Part shown: in pieces, positions 1 to 5,755 of the stretch
How the letters are laid out: each line of letters opens with the position of its first letter
How positions within the stretch are numbered: position 1 is the stretch's first letter
NCBI GenBank assembly: GCA_029934195.1
Contig: JAOZMQ010000066.1
Span: 4,967 to 10,721, forward strand
Reading direction: 5' to 3'
From: Candidatus Cloacimonadota bacterium
GTDB taxonomy: Bacteria > Cloacimonadota > Cloacimonadia > Cloacimonadales > JAOZMQ01
Length of the DNA stretch: 5,755 nt
Translations under genes and position numbers: made by a program
Notes under the pieces: model-generated
Databases searched by the model: none
What the model saw: the letters and a program-made list of their open reading frames with translations, nothing else
What the model was told of the DNA's origin: nothing

Positions 1-33
1 CACAAAAGGCTCATTTCTTTGTTCTCTCTTTTC
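1..33. repeat. 33-bp direct repeat, copy 1
   Basis: This block is identical base for base to 129-161, an offset of 128 bp. It begins CACAAAAGGCTC and runs into a pyrimidine-rich stretch ending in TCTCTCTTTTC. It leads directly into the CTYTGCG element at 35-63. It starts at the window edge, so the true repeat may extend further upstream. No coding frame runs through it. A 33-base exact match cannot be chance, so the copies arose by duplication or are two members of a dispersed family. Confidence 0.9.
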
Positions 34-34
34 C

Positions 35-63
35 CTCTGCGTTCTTCCCTTTGCGGCTTTGCG
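35..63. repeat. CTYTGCG intergenic repeat element
   Basis: Three copies of the heptamer CTYTGCG lie at 35-41 (CTCTGCG), 49-55 (CTTTGCG) and 57-63 (CTTTGCG), followed by an A-run (64-71). The GC-rich words stand out in AT-rich surroundings. From memory, similar strings of CTCTGCG/CTTTGCG words recur between genes in several environmental bacterial lineages, so this is probably one member of a dispersed extragenic repeat family. That identification is recall and was not searched. The element has no strong hairpin and no coding potential. Its function is unknown. Confidence 0.55.
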
Positions 64-128
64 AAAAAAAACTTTACTTCTTACCAATTCGTTGAAGATA
101 ATTAAACCACAATATTTCACAAGCTTTT

Positions 129-161
129 CACAAAAGGCTCATTTCTTTGTTCTCTCTTTTC
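129..161. repeat. 33-bp direct repeat, copy 2
   Basis: This is an exact copy of 1-33. After position 161 the two copies diverge: copy 1 continues into the CTYTGCG words, while copy 2 continues CAGTCATAAT and has none. Copy 2 therefore looks like a truncated second member of the same element, or the leading end of a partial tandem duplication with a 128-bp period. It lies 86 bases upstream of the first gene's start codon and may sit next to or within its promoter region. Confidence 0.9.
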
Positions 162-200
162 AGTCATAATTTACAAGCATAAAAATCTCTTTCAAAATAA

Positions 201-231
201 ATTGCCATAAAATCAGTATGTAATAATTTTG
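201..231 (+). promoter_or_regulatory. candidate promoter for the operon (weak)
   Basis: ATTG at 201-204 is followed after 19 bases by TAATTTTG at 224-231. This resembles the Bacteroidota-type promoter pattern TTTG-N19 to 21-TAnnTTTG, with the second element matching at every fixed position. It is the best-placed candidate ahead of the five-gene run. Two cautions apply. The host lineage is unknown, and the implied start of transcription would fall almost on the ribosome binding site at 238-241, leaving a very short leader. A sigma-70-like alternative is TTTACA (170-175) with CAAAAT (193-198). Confidence 0.22.
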
Positions 232-237
232 TTCAAT

Positions 238-241
238 GAGG
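238..241 (+). promoter_or_regulatory. ribosome binding site of the ABC ATPase
   Basis: GAGG lies five bases before the ATG at 247. The frame can also be opened at the TTG at 229, but that codon is upstream of this site and has no Shine-Dalgarno sequence of its own. The site therefore decides for the ATG at 247. Confidence 0.7.
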
Positions 242-246
242 TTGCT

Positions 247-930
247 ATGAGTTATATTATTGAAGTAAAAAATATTAAAAAAGTTTATAATATGGGAAAA
301 GTAAAAGTTGAAGCATTGAAAACTATTGATGTAAAAATTGAAAAAGGTGAATTTGTAGCTATTATGGGTCCTTCAGGATCTGGAAAGTCAACTCTTATGC
401 ATATTTTAGGTTGTCTTGATTCTCCTACAAAAGGCGAATACTTTCTTGACGGTTTAGAAATAAGTAAATTAAAAAAAAGGAAACTTGCTACAATAAGGAA
501 TATAAAAATCGGATTCATTTTCCAAACATTTAACCTGTTACCGCATCTTTCAATCCACAAAAATGTCGAGCTTCCATTAATGTATTCCGGTATGAATAGA
601 ACTCAGAGGAAAAAACAAGCGACAAAAATCTTGACCAGTGTCGGATTGATAGATCGTAAAAAACACAAACCTTCCGAACTATCTGGTGGTCAAAGACAGC
701 GAGTTGCTATAGCTCGGGCAATTGTTAACAATCCATCAATAATTCTTGCAGATGAGCCAACAGGTAATCTTGATACAAGTTCAGGAAATGATATTCTTTC
801 GATATTTGCAGAATTGCATAAAGCAGGAAATACAATTGTAATGGTAACTCATGATCCGGCTGTTGCAAAAAGAGCTGATAGAACAATTCATATCATTGAT
901 GGAGAAATTTCCAATGGCAATATCTCTTAA
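247..930 (+). CDS. ABC transporter ATP-binding protein, MacB/LolD type
   Basis: This 227-residue cytoplasmic ATPase powers the membrane protein encoded directly downstream. All nucleotide-binding motifs are present: Walker A GPSGSGKST (41-49), Q-loop Gln93, signature LSGGQ (145-149), Walker B ILADE with catalytic Glu170, D-loop NLD (174-176) and switch His202. The sequence GNLDTSSG after Walker B and the FQTFNLLP stretch (92-99) are typical of the MacB/LolD/FtsE group, whose members drive mechanotransmission-type exporters, lipoprotein release or cell-division control. The length is normal for a stand-alone ATPase of this group. The start is set by GAGG (238-241). Its last 17 bases overlap the permease gene, so the two are almost certainly co-translated and form one transporter. 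The substrate cannot be told from the sequence. The family call is firm, but the choice between MacB, LolD and similar subfamilies is not. Confidence 0.95.
   Translation: MSYIIEVKNIKKVYNMGKVKVEALKTIDVKIEKGEFVAIMGPSGSGKSTLMHILGCLDSPTKGEYFLDGLEISKLKKRKLATIRNIKIGFIFQTFNLLPHLSIHKNVELPLMYSGMNRTQRKKQATKILTSVGLIDRKKHKPSELSGGQRQRVAIARAIVNNPSIILADEPTGNLDTSSGNDILSIFAELHKAGNTIVMVTHDPAVAKRADRTIHIIDGEISNGNIS
901..904 (+). promoter_or_regulatory. ribosome binding site of the permease, inside the ATPase gene
   Basis: GGAG nine bases before the ATG at 914 lies within the last codons of the ATPase gene. The same frame has earlier ATGs at 851 and 899, but neither has a clear Shine-Dalgarno sequence. They would add residues that do not look like the usual start of this family and would lengthen the overlap. 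The site supports 914 as the start. Confidence 0.65.
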
Positions 931-2146
931 AGAAAGCATCGTTGTTGGATTTTCTGATTTCTGGTCGCGAAAGATTAGAAGTATCGTTACTATTATTGGA
1001 ATAGTTCTTGGGACAATGTCTGTTATTGTCGTTCTATCATTAATGAATGGAGTTAATCAAAAGACAATCCAATGGATGCTTGAGCGTGGTGGCTTGAACA
1101 AGATAAGTATTTATCAAAATTGGGAGTATCAGAGTAAGACCGGACAGCGGAAATACTTTACATATCGAGAGCTTAAACTTATTCATTCTTTAATACCAGA
1201 AGTTAAATACTTTAATCCAACTATTCGGCGAGGTTTCCGTATTTCTTATGGGAAAAAGGAATATTGGACAAGTGTTCGTGGAGTTTATCCTGATTTTTCT
1301 CCAATTGAAGAATGGGGTGTTCAGAAAGGACGGTTTGTTAGTAATTTTGACATAAATCAATCGTCTGATATAATAGTTATAGGAACAAAAGTAGCAGAAG
1401 AGTTATTTGGAAATTTAGATCCTTTAGGTAAAATGGTTACGGTTCATAATAGAAGATTGCAAGTTGCAGGTGTAATGGAACATAGATTCATGAAAAATTC
1501 TGTTTCTATTGGAAATGATAACAATAACGCTCTCAGTTATTTGAATCGAAGAGCTTTTATTCCTCTTTCAACAATGATAAATAAAATTACAAATCAAGAT
1601 AAAATAAATGGTTTGGCTTTAAAAACTTCTACACCGGAAGAGGCAATATTATTAAAAGATAAATTAGAGGGAATTTTGTCGAATTTAAGAAGACGAGAAC
1701 CGGTTTTTATTATCGAATCCGCTCAAGAGGAAGCAGAAAAAGCGAAAAAAAACACCAAAATTTTTCAAATCATCTTTTTCATTATCAGTTTAATCTCTCT
1801 TTTAGTTGGAGGTATTGTTATCATAAATATTATGCTTGCAACCATTCAAGAAAGAACTCGTGAAATTGGAATCAGGTTAGCTGTAGGTGCCAGACGAAGA
1901 GATATTTTTATCCAATTTTTAGTACAAACTGTCATCATCACTTTATTAGGTGGAATTATAGGTGTTACTATTGGAGTGTCAATTTTGGGTTTCATAAGTA
2001 ATTTTCTCAAAATGGAGTTAATTGCATCGTTTGGAACTATTATTCTATCTGTGGCTGTTTCAGCAGGAATTGGTTTGATTTTTGGTATTATTCCAGCTAT
2101 ACACGCAAGTAATCTGAATCCGGTTGAGGCATTGCGACATGAATAA
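914..2146 (+). CDS. ABC transporter permease, MacB/FtsX type
   Basis: This 410-residue inner-membrane protein is the partner of the preceding ATPase. The order is as expected for MacB-type permeases: a short cytoplasmic start, one membrane segment at about 24-44, a large extracytoplasmic domain at about 45-284 (MacB_PCD-like), then three membrane segments at about 285-308, 333-361 and 372-396. The cytoplasmic loop after the second segment reads ERTREIGIRLAVGARRRDI (313-331), the conserved stretch that contacts the ATPase. The protein ends PAIHASNLNPVEALRHE (394-410), the classic family ending. Unlike E. coli MacB, it has no fused ATPase, which is supplied by the separate gene upstream. No MacA-like adaptor gene is in the window. 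The role could be export of a peptide, lipid or drug, or lipoprotein transport. The start at 914 overlaps the ATPase by 17 bases, and the end overlaps the next gene by 8. Confidence 0.93.
   Translation: MAISLKESIVVGFSDFWSRKIRSIVTIIGIVLGTMSVIVVLSLMNGVNQKTIQWMLERGGLNKISIYQNWEYQSKTGQRKYFTYRELKLIHSLIPEVKYFNPTIRRGFRISYGKKEYWTSVRGVYPDFSPIEEWGVQKGRFVSNFDINQSSDIIVIGTKVAEELFGNLDPLGKMVTVHNRRLQVAGVMEHRFMKNSVSIGNDNNNALSYLNRRAFIPLSTMINKITNQDKINGLALKTSTPEEAILLKDKLEGILSNLRRREPVFIIESAQEEAEKAKKNTKIFQIIFFIISLISLLVGGIVIINIMLATIQERTREIGIRLAVGARRRDIFIQFLVQTVIITLLGGIIGVTIGVSILGFISNFLKMELIASFGTIILSVAVSAGIGLIFGIIPAIHASNLNPVEALRHE
2126..2129 (+). promoter_or_regulatory. ribosome binding site of the YihY-family gene
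   Basis: GAGG lies nine bases before the ATG at 2139, within the final codons of the permease gene. It favours the ATG at 2139 over the in-frame TTG at 2124 upstream, which lies before this site, and over the ATG at 2166 downstream. Confidence 0.6.
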
Positions 2147-3101
2147 TTTTGGGAAAAACTTAAAAATGGGAAAATTCTTTTCTTTTATGAAAGTCTTTTT
2201 TTCAACGTTTAAGTATCAGCGAATTTTGGAAGAATCTGCAACTCTTACTTTTGTAACACTTATGGGTTTTATTCCTTTTGCTATTTTCATAATTTTTCTG
2301 ATTCCGGAATTACCTTTTATTAAATTTGAAGGACAATTACAAACTATCTTAATAAAAAACTTTTTACCGGAATCTGTAGATCAAATTTCTAATTATATAA
2401 TTGAGTTATTAAATCAACGGGCATCGTTTAGTTTATTTAATTTTTTGATGCTACTAATAACTTCTTATTCGCTTTTTCAAACCATAAGCGGAACTTTTGA
2501 TAAAATTTTAAATGTCCATGAATTGCGGGAAAAAGATATTCTTTACAACATTGTTAAATTTTTGGGAATGATTGTATTAGGATTCATTCTGTTATTAATT
2601 CTTTTTTCTGCGACCTCTTTACCGATAATATCTAATCTTTTCAATATCGGATTTTTGCAACATATCATGTATAAGATTGTCCCAATCTTTTTATTATTTT
2701 TTTTCATTCTTTTTGTTTATTTTTTTATTCCAACAATTAAAATTAAACGCTTTTCTTTGATTATTGGTGCAGCCGGATCGTCAATAATATGGATTACTAT
2801 CAAATTTTTTTTTGAAATATATATAAACAACTTGACGAATATGAAAGTAATTTATGGAGTTTTAGCATCTTTTCCAATTTTCCTTTTTTGGATTTATATT
2901 AATTGGATAATAGTTCTTTCTGGAATTGTGATTGTTTCAATTTTAGAAAAAAGAAACATAATTTTAGGAGATAAAAAAGAAAAGAATTACATCAATGTTA
3001 GTTTTACCAAAGTATTAGGAAACAAAGCAAAGAATTCAATCTCACAAGATTTTTCGAAAACCGATTTAAAAAATATTTTAAAGGATATTCTTGATGAATG
3101 A
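2139..3101 (+). CDS. YihY/BrkB-family integral membrane protein
   Basis: This 320-residue inner-membrane protein has about six hydrophobic segments, roughly at 36-56, 98-120, 138-164, 180-198, 205-228 and 240-268. The family is recognised by SATLTFVTLMGFIP near the first segment (33-46), the SLFQTISGTFDKI stretch (111-123) with its polar residues in a membrane context, and the C-terminal YGVLASFPIFLFWIYINW (239-256). The family was once called ribonuclease BN, but that name was withdrawn for these proteins, and no nuclease motif is seen here. Its function is unsettled; proposals include transport or envelope roles. The C-terminal tail (269-320) is charged, Lys/Asn-rich and probably cytoplasmic. 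The gene overlaps the permease stop by 8 bases (ATGAATAA) and the next gene by 8 (ATGAATGA). It has several long T-runs because of Phe-rich membrane segments. The family call is confident; the function is unknown. Confidence 0.9.
   Translation: MNNFGKNLKMGKFFSFMKVFFSTFKYQRILEESATLTFVTLMGFIPFAIFIIFLIPELPFIKFEGQLQTILIKNFLPESVDQISNYIIELLNQRASFSLFNFLMLLITSYSLFQTISGTFDKILNVHELREKDILYNIVKFLGMIVLGFILLLILFSATSLPIISNLFNIGFLQHIMYKIVPIFLLFFFILFVYFFIPTIKIKRFSLIIGAAGSSIIWITIKFFFEIYINNLTNMKVIYGVLASFPIFLFWIYINWIIVLSGIVIVSILEKRNIILGDKKEKNYINVSFTKVLGNKAKNSISQDFSKTDLKNILKDILDE
3080..3085 (+). promoter_or_regulatory. ribosome binding site of the HD-GYP response regulator
   Basis: AAAGGA lies eight bases before the ATG at 3094, inside the last codons of the YihY-family gene. 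The in-frame TTG at 3091 is one codon earlier and less likely. ATG at this spacing is the natural start. Confidence 0.65.
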
Positions 3102-4167
3102 AACAAAAAAAATACCACATATTTTAATTATTGACGATGAAGAAATGATTCTTGAAATAATGAAAGAAGCACTTGAATTGAATAATTTTTTAGTTACCGC
3201 TATTTCTGATGCTACGATTGTTCAATCTTTATTACAAAAAGAAAGTTTTGATACAATTGTTACTGATATCAATATGCCAAAAATCACAGGGCTTGAACTT
3301 TTACAAATTGTAAAAAAAATCGATTCTAAACTTCCAGTAATAATGGTAACCGGTTTTGCCGATATGACAAATATGATGTCCTCGTTTAGATTGGGAGCTC
3401 ATGATTTTCTTAAAAAACCTTTCAACATGGATGAATTAATTATTGCTGTTAGTCAGGCGGTTAATCAGAGACAACTTCAAGTTCAGAATGACCAATATCA
3501 TGAATTGTTAGAGGAGATGGTAATTGATAAAACAAAAGAGCTATCTGTAGCCAACCAGAAATTGGAAGATAATTTGCTTGGAACTATTTTAGCAATGATT
3601 AATGCACTTGAAGCAAGCGATCAATACACACGAGGACACTCTGAAAGAGTAACTTCAATCAGTTTAATGATTGGACAACAATTGAACCTTGATTATGCAT
3701 CTTTAAAAACATTGAGACTTGGTGCTCTTTTACATGATATTGGAAAAATTGGAATTGATCACGTGATTTTAAATAAACCTTCTCGGCTTACAAAAGACGA
3801 ATTTGAAATTATCAAAAGCCATCCAAGTATTGGATTAAATATCATTTCTCCAATTTCTTTAGGGCAAGATGTTTTTAACATTGTAAATCAACATCATGAA
3901 AAAATAAATGGTTTTGGATATCCAAAGGGTTTGAGCGGTAAAGATATTTCATTATTTGCAAAAATTGTATCTGTTGCTGATACTTTTGATGCTATGACTT
4001 CTACCAGACCATACAGAAAAGAACTTTCTTTTGAAATTGCTATGGAAGAAATTTTAGCTTGTTCTAATACCCAATTTGACGAAAATATTGCCAAAGCTCT
4101 TTTACAAATCTATACTAAAATTGATGAAAAAAGTTTGAAAGGATTAGATTTATTAAAAATAAATTAG
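3094..4167 (+). CDS. response regulator with HD-GYP domain (cyclic-di-GMP phosphodiesterase)
   Basis: This 357-residue, apparently cytoplasmic two-domain signalling protein should hydrolyse the second messenger cyclic di-GMP when its receiver is phosphorylated. The receiver domain (about 8-124) has the acidic pair Asp14-Asp15, phospho-acceptor Asp58 in DINMPK, Thr86 and Lys108 in KKPF, so it looks functional. A polar, probably coiled-coil linker (about 124-160) leads to the HD-GYP domain (about 161-345). There, YTRGHSERV carries His182, LLHDIGKIGI carries His214-Asp215 and Lys218, His243 follows, HHEKINGFGYP (267-277) holds the paired His and the GYP signature, and Asp296 closes the metal site. 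All expected ligands are present, so an active enzyme is likely. Position 178 is Tyr; from memory, the three-metal enzyme PmGH has Glu there, so a two-metal site is more likely. No histidine kinase lies in the window. No DNA-binding domain is present. Confidence 0.94.
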   Translation: MNETKKIPHILIIDDEEMILEIMKEALELNNFLVTAISDATIVQSLLQKESFDTIVTDINMPKITGLELLQIVKKIDSKLPVIMVTGFADMTNMMSSFRLGAHDFLKKPFNMDELIIAVSQAVNQRQLQVQNDQYHELLEEMVIDKTKELSVANQKLEDNLLGTILAMINALEASDQYTRGHSERVTSISLMIGQQLNLDYASLKTLRLGALLHDIGKIGIDHVILNKPSRLTKDEFEIIKSHPSIGLNIISPISLGQDVFNIVNQHHEKINGFGYPKGLSGKDISLFAKIVSVADTFDAMTSTRPYRKELSFEIAMEEILACSNTQFDENIAKALLQIYTKIDEKSLKGLDLLKIN

Positions 4168-4170
4168 GAG
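4166..4170 (+). promoter_or_regulatory. ribosome binding site deciding the GTG start of purH
   Basis: AGGAG lies five bases before GTG at 4176 and overlaps the stop codon of the HD-GYP gene (TAG, 4165-4167). The ATG two bases earlier (4174) is in another frame and meets TGA at once. The next in-frame ATG would remove about 39 conserved residues, so GTG is the start. Confidence 0.85.
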
Positions 4171-4175
4171 TTAAT

Positions 4176-5714
4176 GTGAAAAGAACTGCATTGATAAGTG
4201 TTTCTGATAAGACAAAAATTGTTGAATTTGCACAAGAGTTATCAACATTAGGTTACAAGATTATTTCAACTGGCGGAACTGCTAAAATTTTAATGGAAAA
4301 TAACATTGAAGTTTCAAAAGTATCTGATGTTACAGATTTTCCAGAAATAATGAACGGAAGAGTAAAAACTTTACATCCCAAAATTCATGGCGGTATTCTT
4401 GCTGATAGAAATAATCCGGAGCATTTAAAAACAGCGGAGAAAGAGAAGATCAATTTGATTGACATGGTCGTAGTCAATCTTTATCCATTTGAAAAAACGA
4501 TTAATAATCCACATTCAACCTCACAAGAAATAATTGAAAATATCGATATTGGTGGTCCTTCAATGATTAGAGCTGCTGCCAAAAATCACAAAGATGTCAT
4601 TATTGTTACAGATAAATCTGATTATGATTCTGTTCTTAACTCAATTAAAGTAAACGGAGAAATTTCTCTTTCTATGCGACAAATGCTTGCTGGTAAAGCT
4701 TTTGTTCATACAGCAAATTATGATAATCTTATTGCTACTTATTTTAATAAATTGAATAAAATTGAAATTCCTGAATTTCTACAAAACTCTATTCAACTAA
4801 AATCAATTCTTCGATACGGTGAGAATCCACACCAAAAATCAGCATTTTACGAATCTCCTCAAAATAGTATAATTGAACATCTGCACGGTAAACAATTGTC
4901 ATACAATAATTATCAAGATATTGACGCTGCCCTTAGAATAATTGAGAAATTTAACGAAAATCCAACTGTTGCTATTATAAAGCACACCAATCCTTCTGGA
5001 ATAGCAGAAGGAGAAACCCTTTTAGAAGCATATCAGAAAGCATTTGAGACAGACACTCTTTCTCCATTTGGTGGCATTGTCATTGTTAATAAACCATTGG
5101 ATCTCATTACTGCTAATGCCATAAATAAGATTTTTACTGAAATAATATTAGCACCTGATTTTGAAGAGGAAGCAATACTAAAATTGAAAAAAAAGAAAAA
5201 TCGACGATTACTAAAATATAGTGTTGGAAAAATTTCTTCTCTAAAAAAGATTCCAATTATTCATACCTGCATGGGCGGTTTAATATCTCAAGAACCGGAT
5301 ATTGATGCCGATATTGAGAGTAATTGGAAAATTGTAACAGAAAGAAAACCATCAGAAAATGAAATGAAAGCTTTGAAATTTGGATGGAAAGTTGTCGCCA
5401 CATTGAAATCAAATGCGGTTTGTTTTACAAATGAGAACCAAACACTTGGACTTGGAATTGGTCAAACAAGTAGAATAGATTCTACTGAAATAGCTGTTAT
5501 TAAAGCAAAAAAATTCCATTTATCATTAGAAAATTCTATTTGTGCATCAGATGCTTTTTTCCCTTTCCGCGACAGCGTTGATTCAATTGCTGATAAAGGA
5601 ATAAAGGCAATTATTCAACCTGGAGGTTCAAAAGGTGATATCGAAGTGATTAAAGCTTGTAATGAACATGGTATTGCTATGATTTTTACAGGAATGAGGC
5701 ATTTCAGACATTAA
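4176..5714 (+). CDS. purH: bifunctional AICAR formyltransferase / IMP cyclohydrolase
   Basis: This 512-residue cytosolic enzyme catalyses the last two steps of de novo purine synthesis: AICAR plus 10-formyltetrahydrofolate gives FAICAR, which is then cyclised to IMP. The N-terminal cyclohydrolase (MGS-like) domain covers about 1-130 and shows ALISVSDKT (5-13), STGGTAKIL (31-39), GRVKTLHPKIHGG (61-73) and VVNLYPFEKT. GGPSMIRAAAKNH starts at 126 and leads into the formyltransferase domain. That domain has RYGENPHQ (213-220), the catalytic Lys269-His270 in KHTNPSG, SPFGGIV, LKSNAVC, the QTSRIDS stretch, SDAFFPFRDSVD, QPGGSKGD and the standard C-terminal ending GMRHFRH. The length matches the common bacterial form of about 510-530 residues, and the gene appears complete and intact. 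It starts at GTG, eight bases after the HD-GYP gene stop, and is probably co-transcribed with it. No purine riboswitch or separate promoter is evident. No other pur gene is in the window. Confidence 0.98.
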   Translation: MKRTALISVSDKTKIVEFAQELSTLGYKIISTGGTAKILMENNIEVSKVSDVTDFPEIMNGRVKTLHPKIHGGILADRNNPEHLKTAEKEKINLIDMVVVNLYPFEKTINNPHSTSQEIIENIDIGGPSMIRAAAKNHKDVIIVTDKSDYDSVLNSIKVNGEISLSMRQMLAGKAFVHTANYDNLIATYFNKLNKIEIPEFLQNSIQLKSILRYGENPHQKSAFYESPQNSIIEHLHGKQLSYNNYQDIDAALRIIEKFNENPTVAIIKHTNPSGIAEGETLLEAYQKAFETDTLSPFGGIVIVNKPLDLITANAINKIFTEIILAPDFEEEAILKLKKKKNRRLLKYSVGKISSLKKIPIIHTCMGGLISQEPDIDADIESNWKIVTERKPSENEMKALKFGWKVVATLKSNAVCFTNENQTLGLGIGQTSRIDSTEIAVIKAKKFHLSLENSICASDAFFPFRDSVDSIADKGIKAIIQPGGSKGDIEVIKACNEHGIAMIFTGMRHFRH

Positions 5715-5715
5715 T

Positions 5716-5748
5716 ATTTGTTAAGAAATAGCATTTTTGAGAACAAAT
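5716..5748 (+). other. imperfect AT-only hairpin after purH
   Basis: ATTTGTT (5716-5722) is the exact reverse complement of AACAAAT (5742-5748). Between them AGAAAT (5724-5729) can pair with ATTTTT (5733-5738) through one G-U pair, leaving a three-base loop (AGC) and a small internal bulge. The structure starts two bases after the purH stop, where a terminator would be expected. The stem has almost no GC and no T-run follows within the window, so it is not a convincing intrinsic terminator. In sequence this AT-rich it could be chance. Confidence 0.25.
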
Positions 5749-5755
5749 CGAAGAT

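Noticed and set aside
79..98. Hairpin with a TTCG loop upstream of the operon
   Set aside because: Only three closing pairs, then a two-base bulge and four AT-rich pairs, with no T-run. Too weak to call a terminator or regulator.
1..161. CRISPR-like array, since two equal repeats are about 95 bases apart
   Set aside because: There are only two copies, the gap is much longer than a spacer, the repeat is not palindromic, and no cas gene is near.
170..198. Sigma-70-like promoter TTTACA-17-CAAAAT
   Set aside because: The first element is good but the second matches only four of six positions. In AT-rich DNA such pairs are common, so it is mentioned only as an alternative.
229..246. TTG at 229 as start of the ABC ATPase
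   Set aside because: The Shine-Dalgarno sequence GAGG (238-241) lies downstream of it and points to ATG at 247. The six extra residues are not part of the family's usual start.
1..246. Purine riboswitch or other structured leader for the operon
   Set aside because: I could not find a conserved aptamer core or a set of nested helices. Most of the region is repeat sequence or AT-rich unique sequence.
285..560. Reverse-strand open frame of 91 codons
   Set aside because: It lies wholly inside the ABC ATPase gene, opposite its Walker A and Q-loop region. It has no recognisable domain and is best explained as a shadow of the real gene.
851..913. Earlier ATG starts (851, 899) for the permease
   Set aside because: They would extend the overlap with the ATPase gene and add residues that look like out-of-frame translation of it. 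The ATG at 914 has GGAG at a good distance and the usual family N-terminus.
2139..3101. Ribonuclease BN activity for the YihY-family protein
   Set aside because: That name comes from an old mis-assignment of this family. The protein is a multi-pass membrane protein without nuclease motifs.
3894..4094. Reverse-strand open frame of 66 codons
   Set aside because: It is opposite the conserved HD-GYP coding sequence and shows no known motif; a shadow frame.
5181..5206. Lysine-rich stretch in PurH (from residue 336) as an insertion or frameshift
   Set aside because: A KKKKN-R-LL stretch is normal at this place in PurH proteins, and the frame and conserved motifs continue on both sides.

Overview
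The window is AT-rich bacterial DNA read entirely on the + strand. It starts with about 245 bases of non-coding, repeat-bearing sequence and continues with five tightly packed genes up to position 5714. The standard genetic code fits: TGA is a stop and tryptophans are TGG. Strong AT bias, Lys/Ile/Asn-rich proteins, clear GAGG/AAGGA-type ribosome binding sites and an intergenic CTYTGCG repeat are compatible with an uncultured FCB-type lineage such as Cloacimonadota. That assignment is a guess from style, not from a marker gene.

Layout: (1) 1-246, intergenic. A 33-bp perfect direct repeat (1-33 and 129-161) brackets a short element with three CTYTGCG words (35-63). (2) 247-930, ATPase of a MacB/LolD-type ABC transporter. 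(3) 914-2146, its separate permease with one N-terminal and three C-terminal membrane segments around a large extracytoplasmic domain. (4) 2139-3101, a YihY/BrkB-family integral membrane protein. (5) 3094-4167, a response regulator with an HD-GYP domain, predicted to hydrolyse cyclic di-GMP. (6) 4176-5714, purH, the bifunctional enzyme for the last two steps of IMP synthesis, starting at GTG. (7) 5715-5755, a short tail with an AT-only imperfect hairpin.

The genes overlap by 17, 8 and 8 nt, and purH follows after an 8-nt gap, so they very probably form one transcription unit with translational coupling. The ATPase and permease form one transporter. The other three belong to families with no known shared complex. 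A link between cyclic-di-GMP turnover and purine synthesis is tempting, but it is only inferred from position.

I found no phage, transposase, CRISPR, toxin-antitoxin, tRNA or rRNA feature. The coding part looks like ordinary core-genome material. The less ordinary points are the repeat pair upstream, the gene order itself, and the absence of an adaptor protein and a sensor kinase next to their expected partners.
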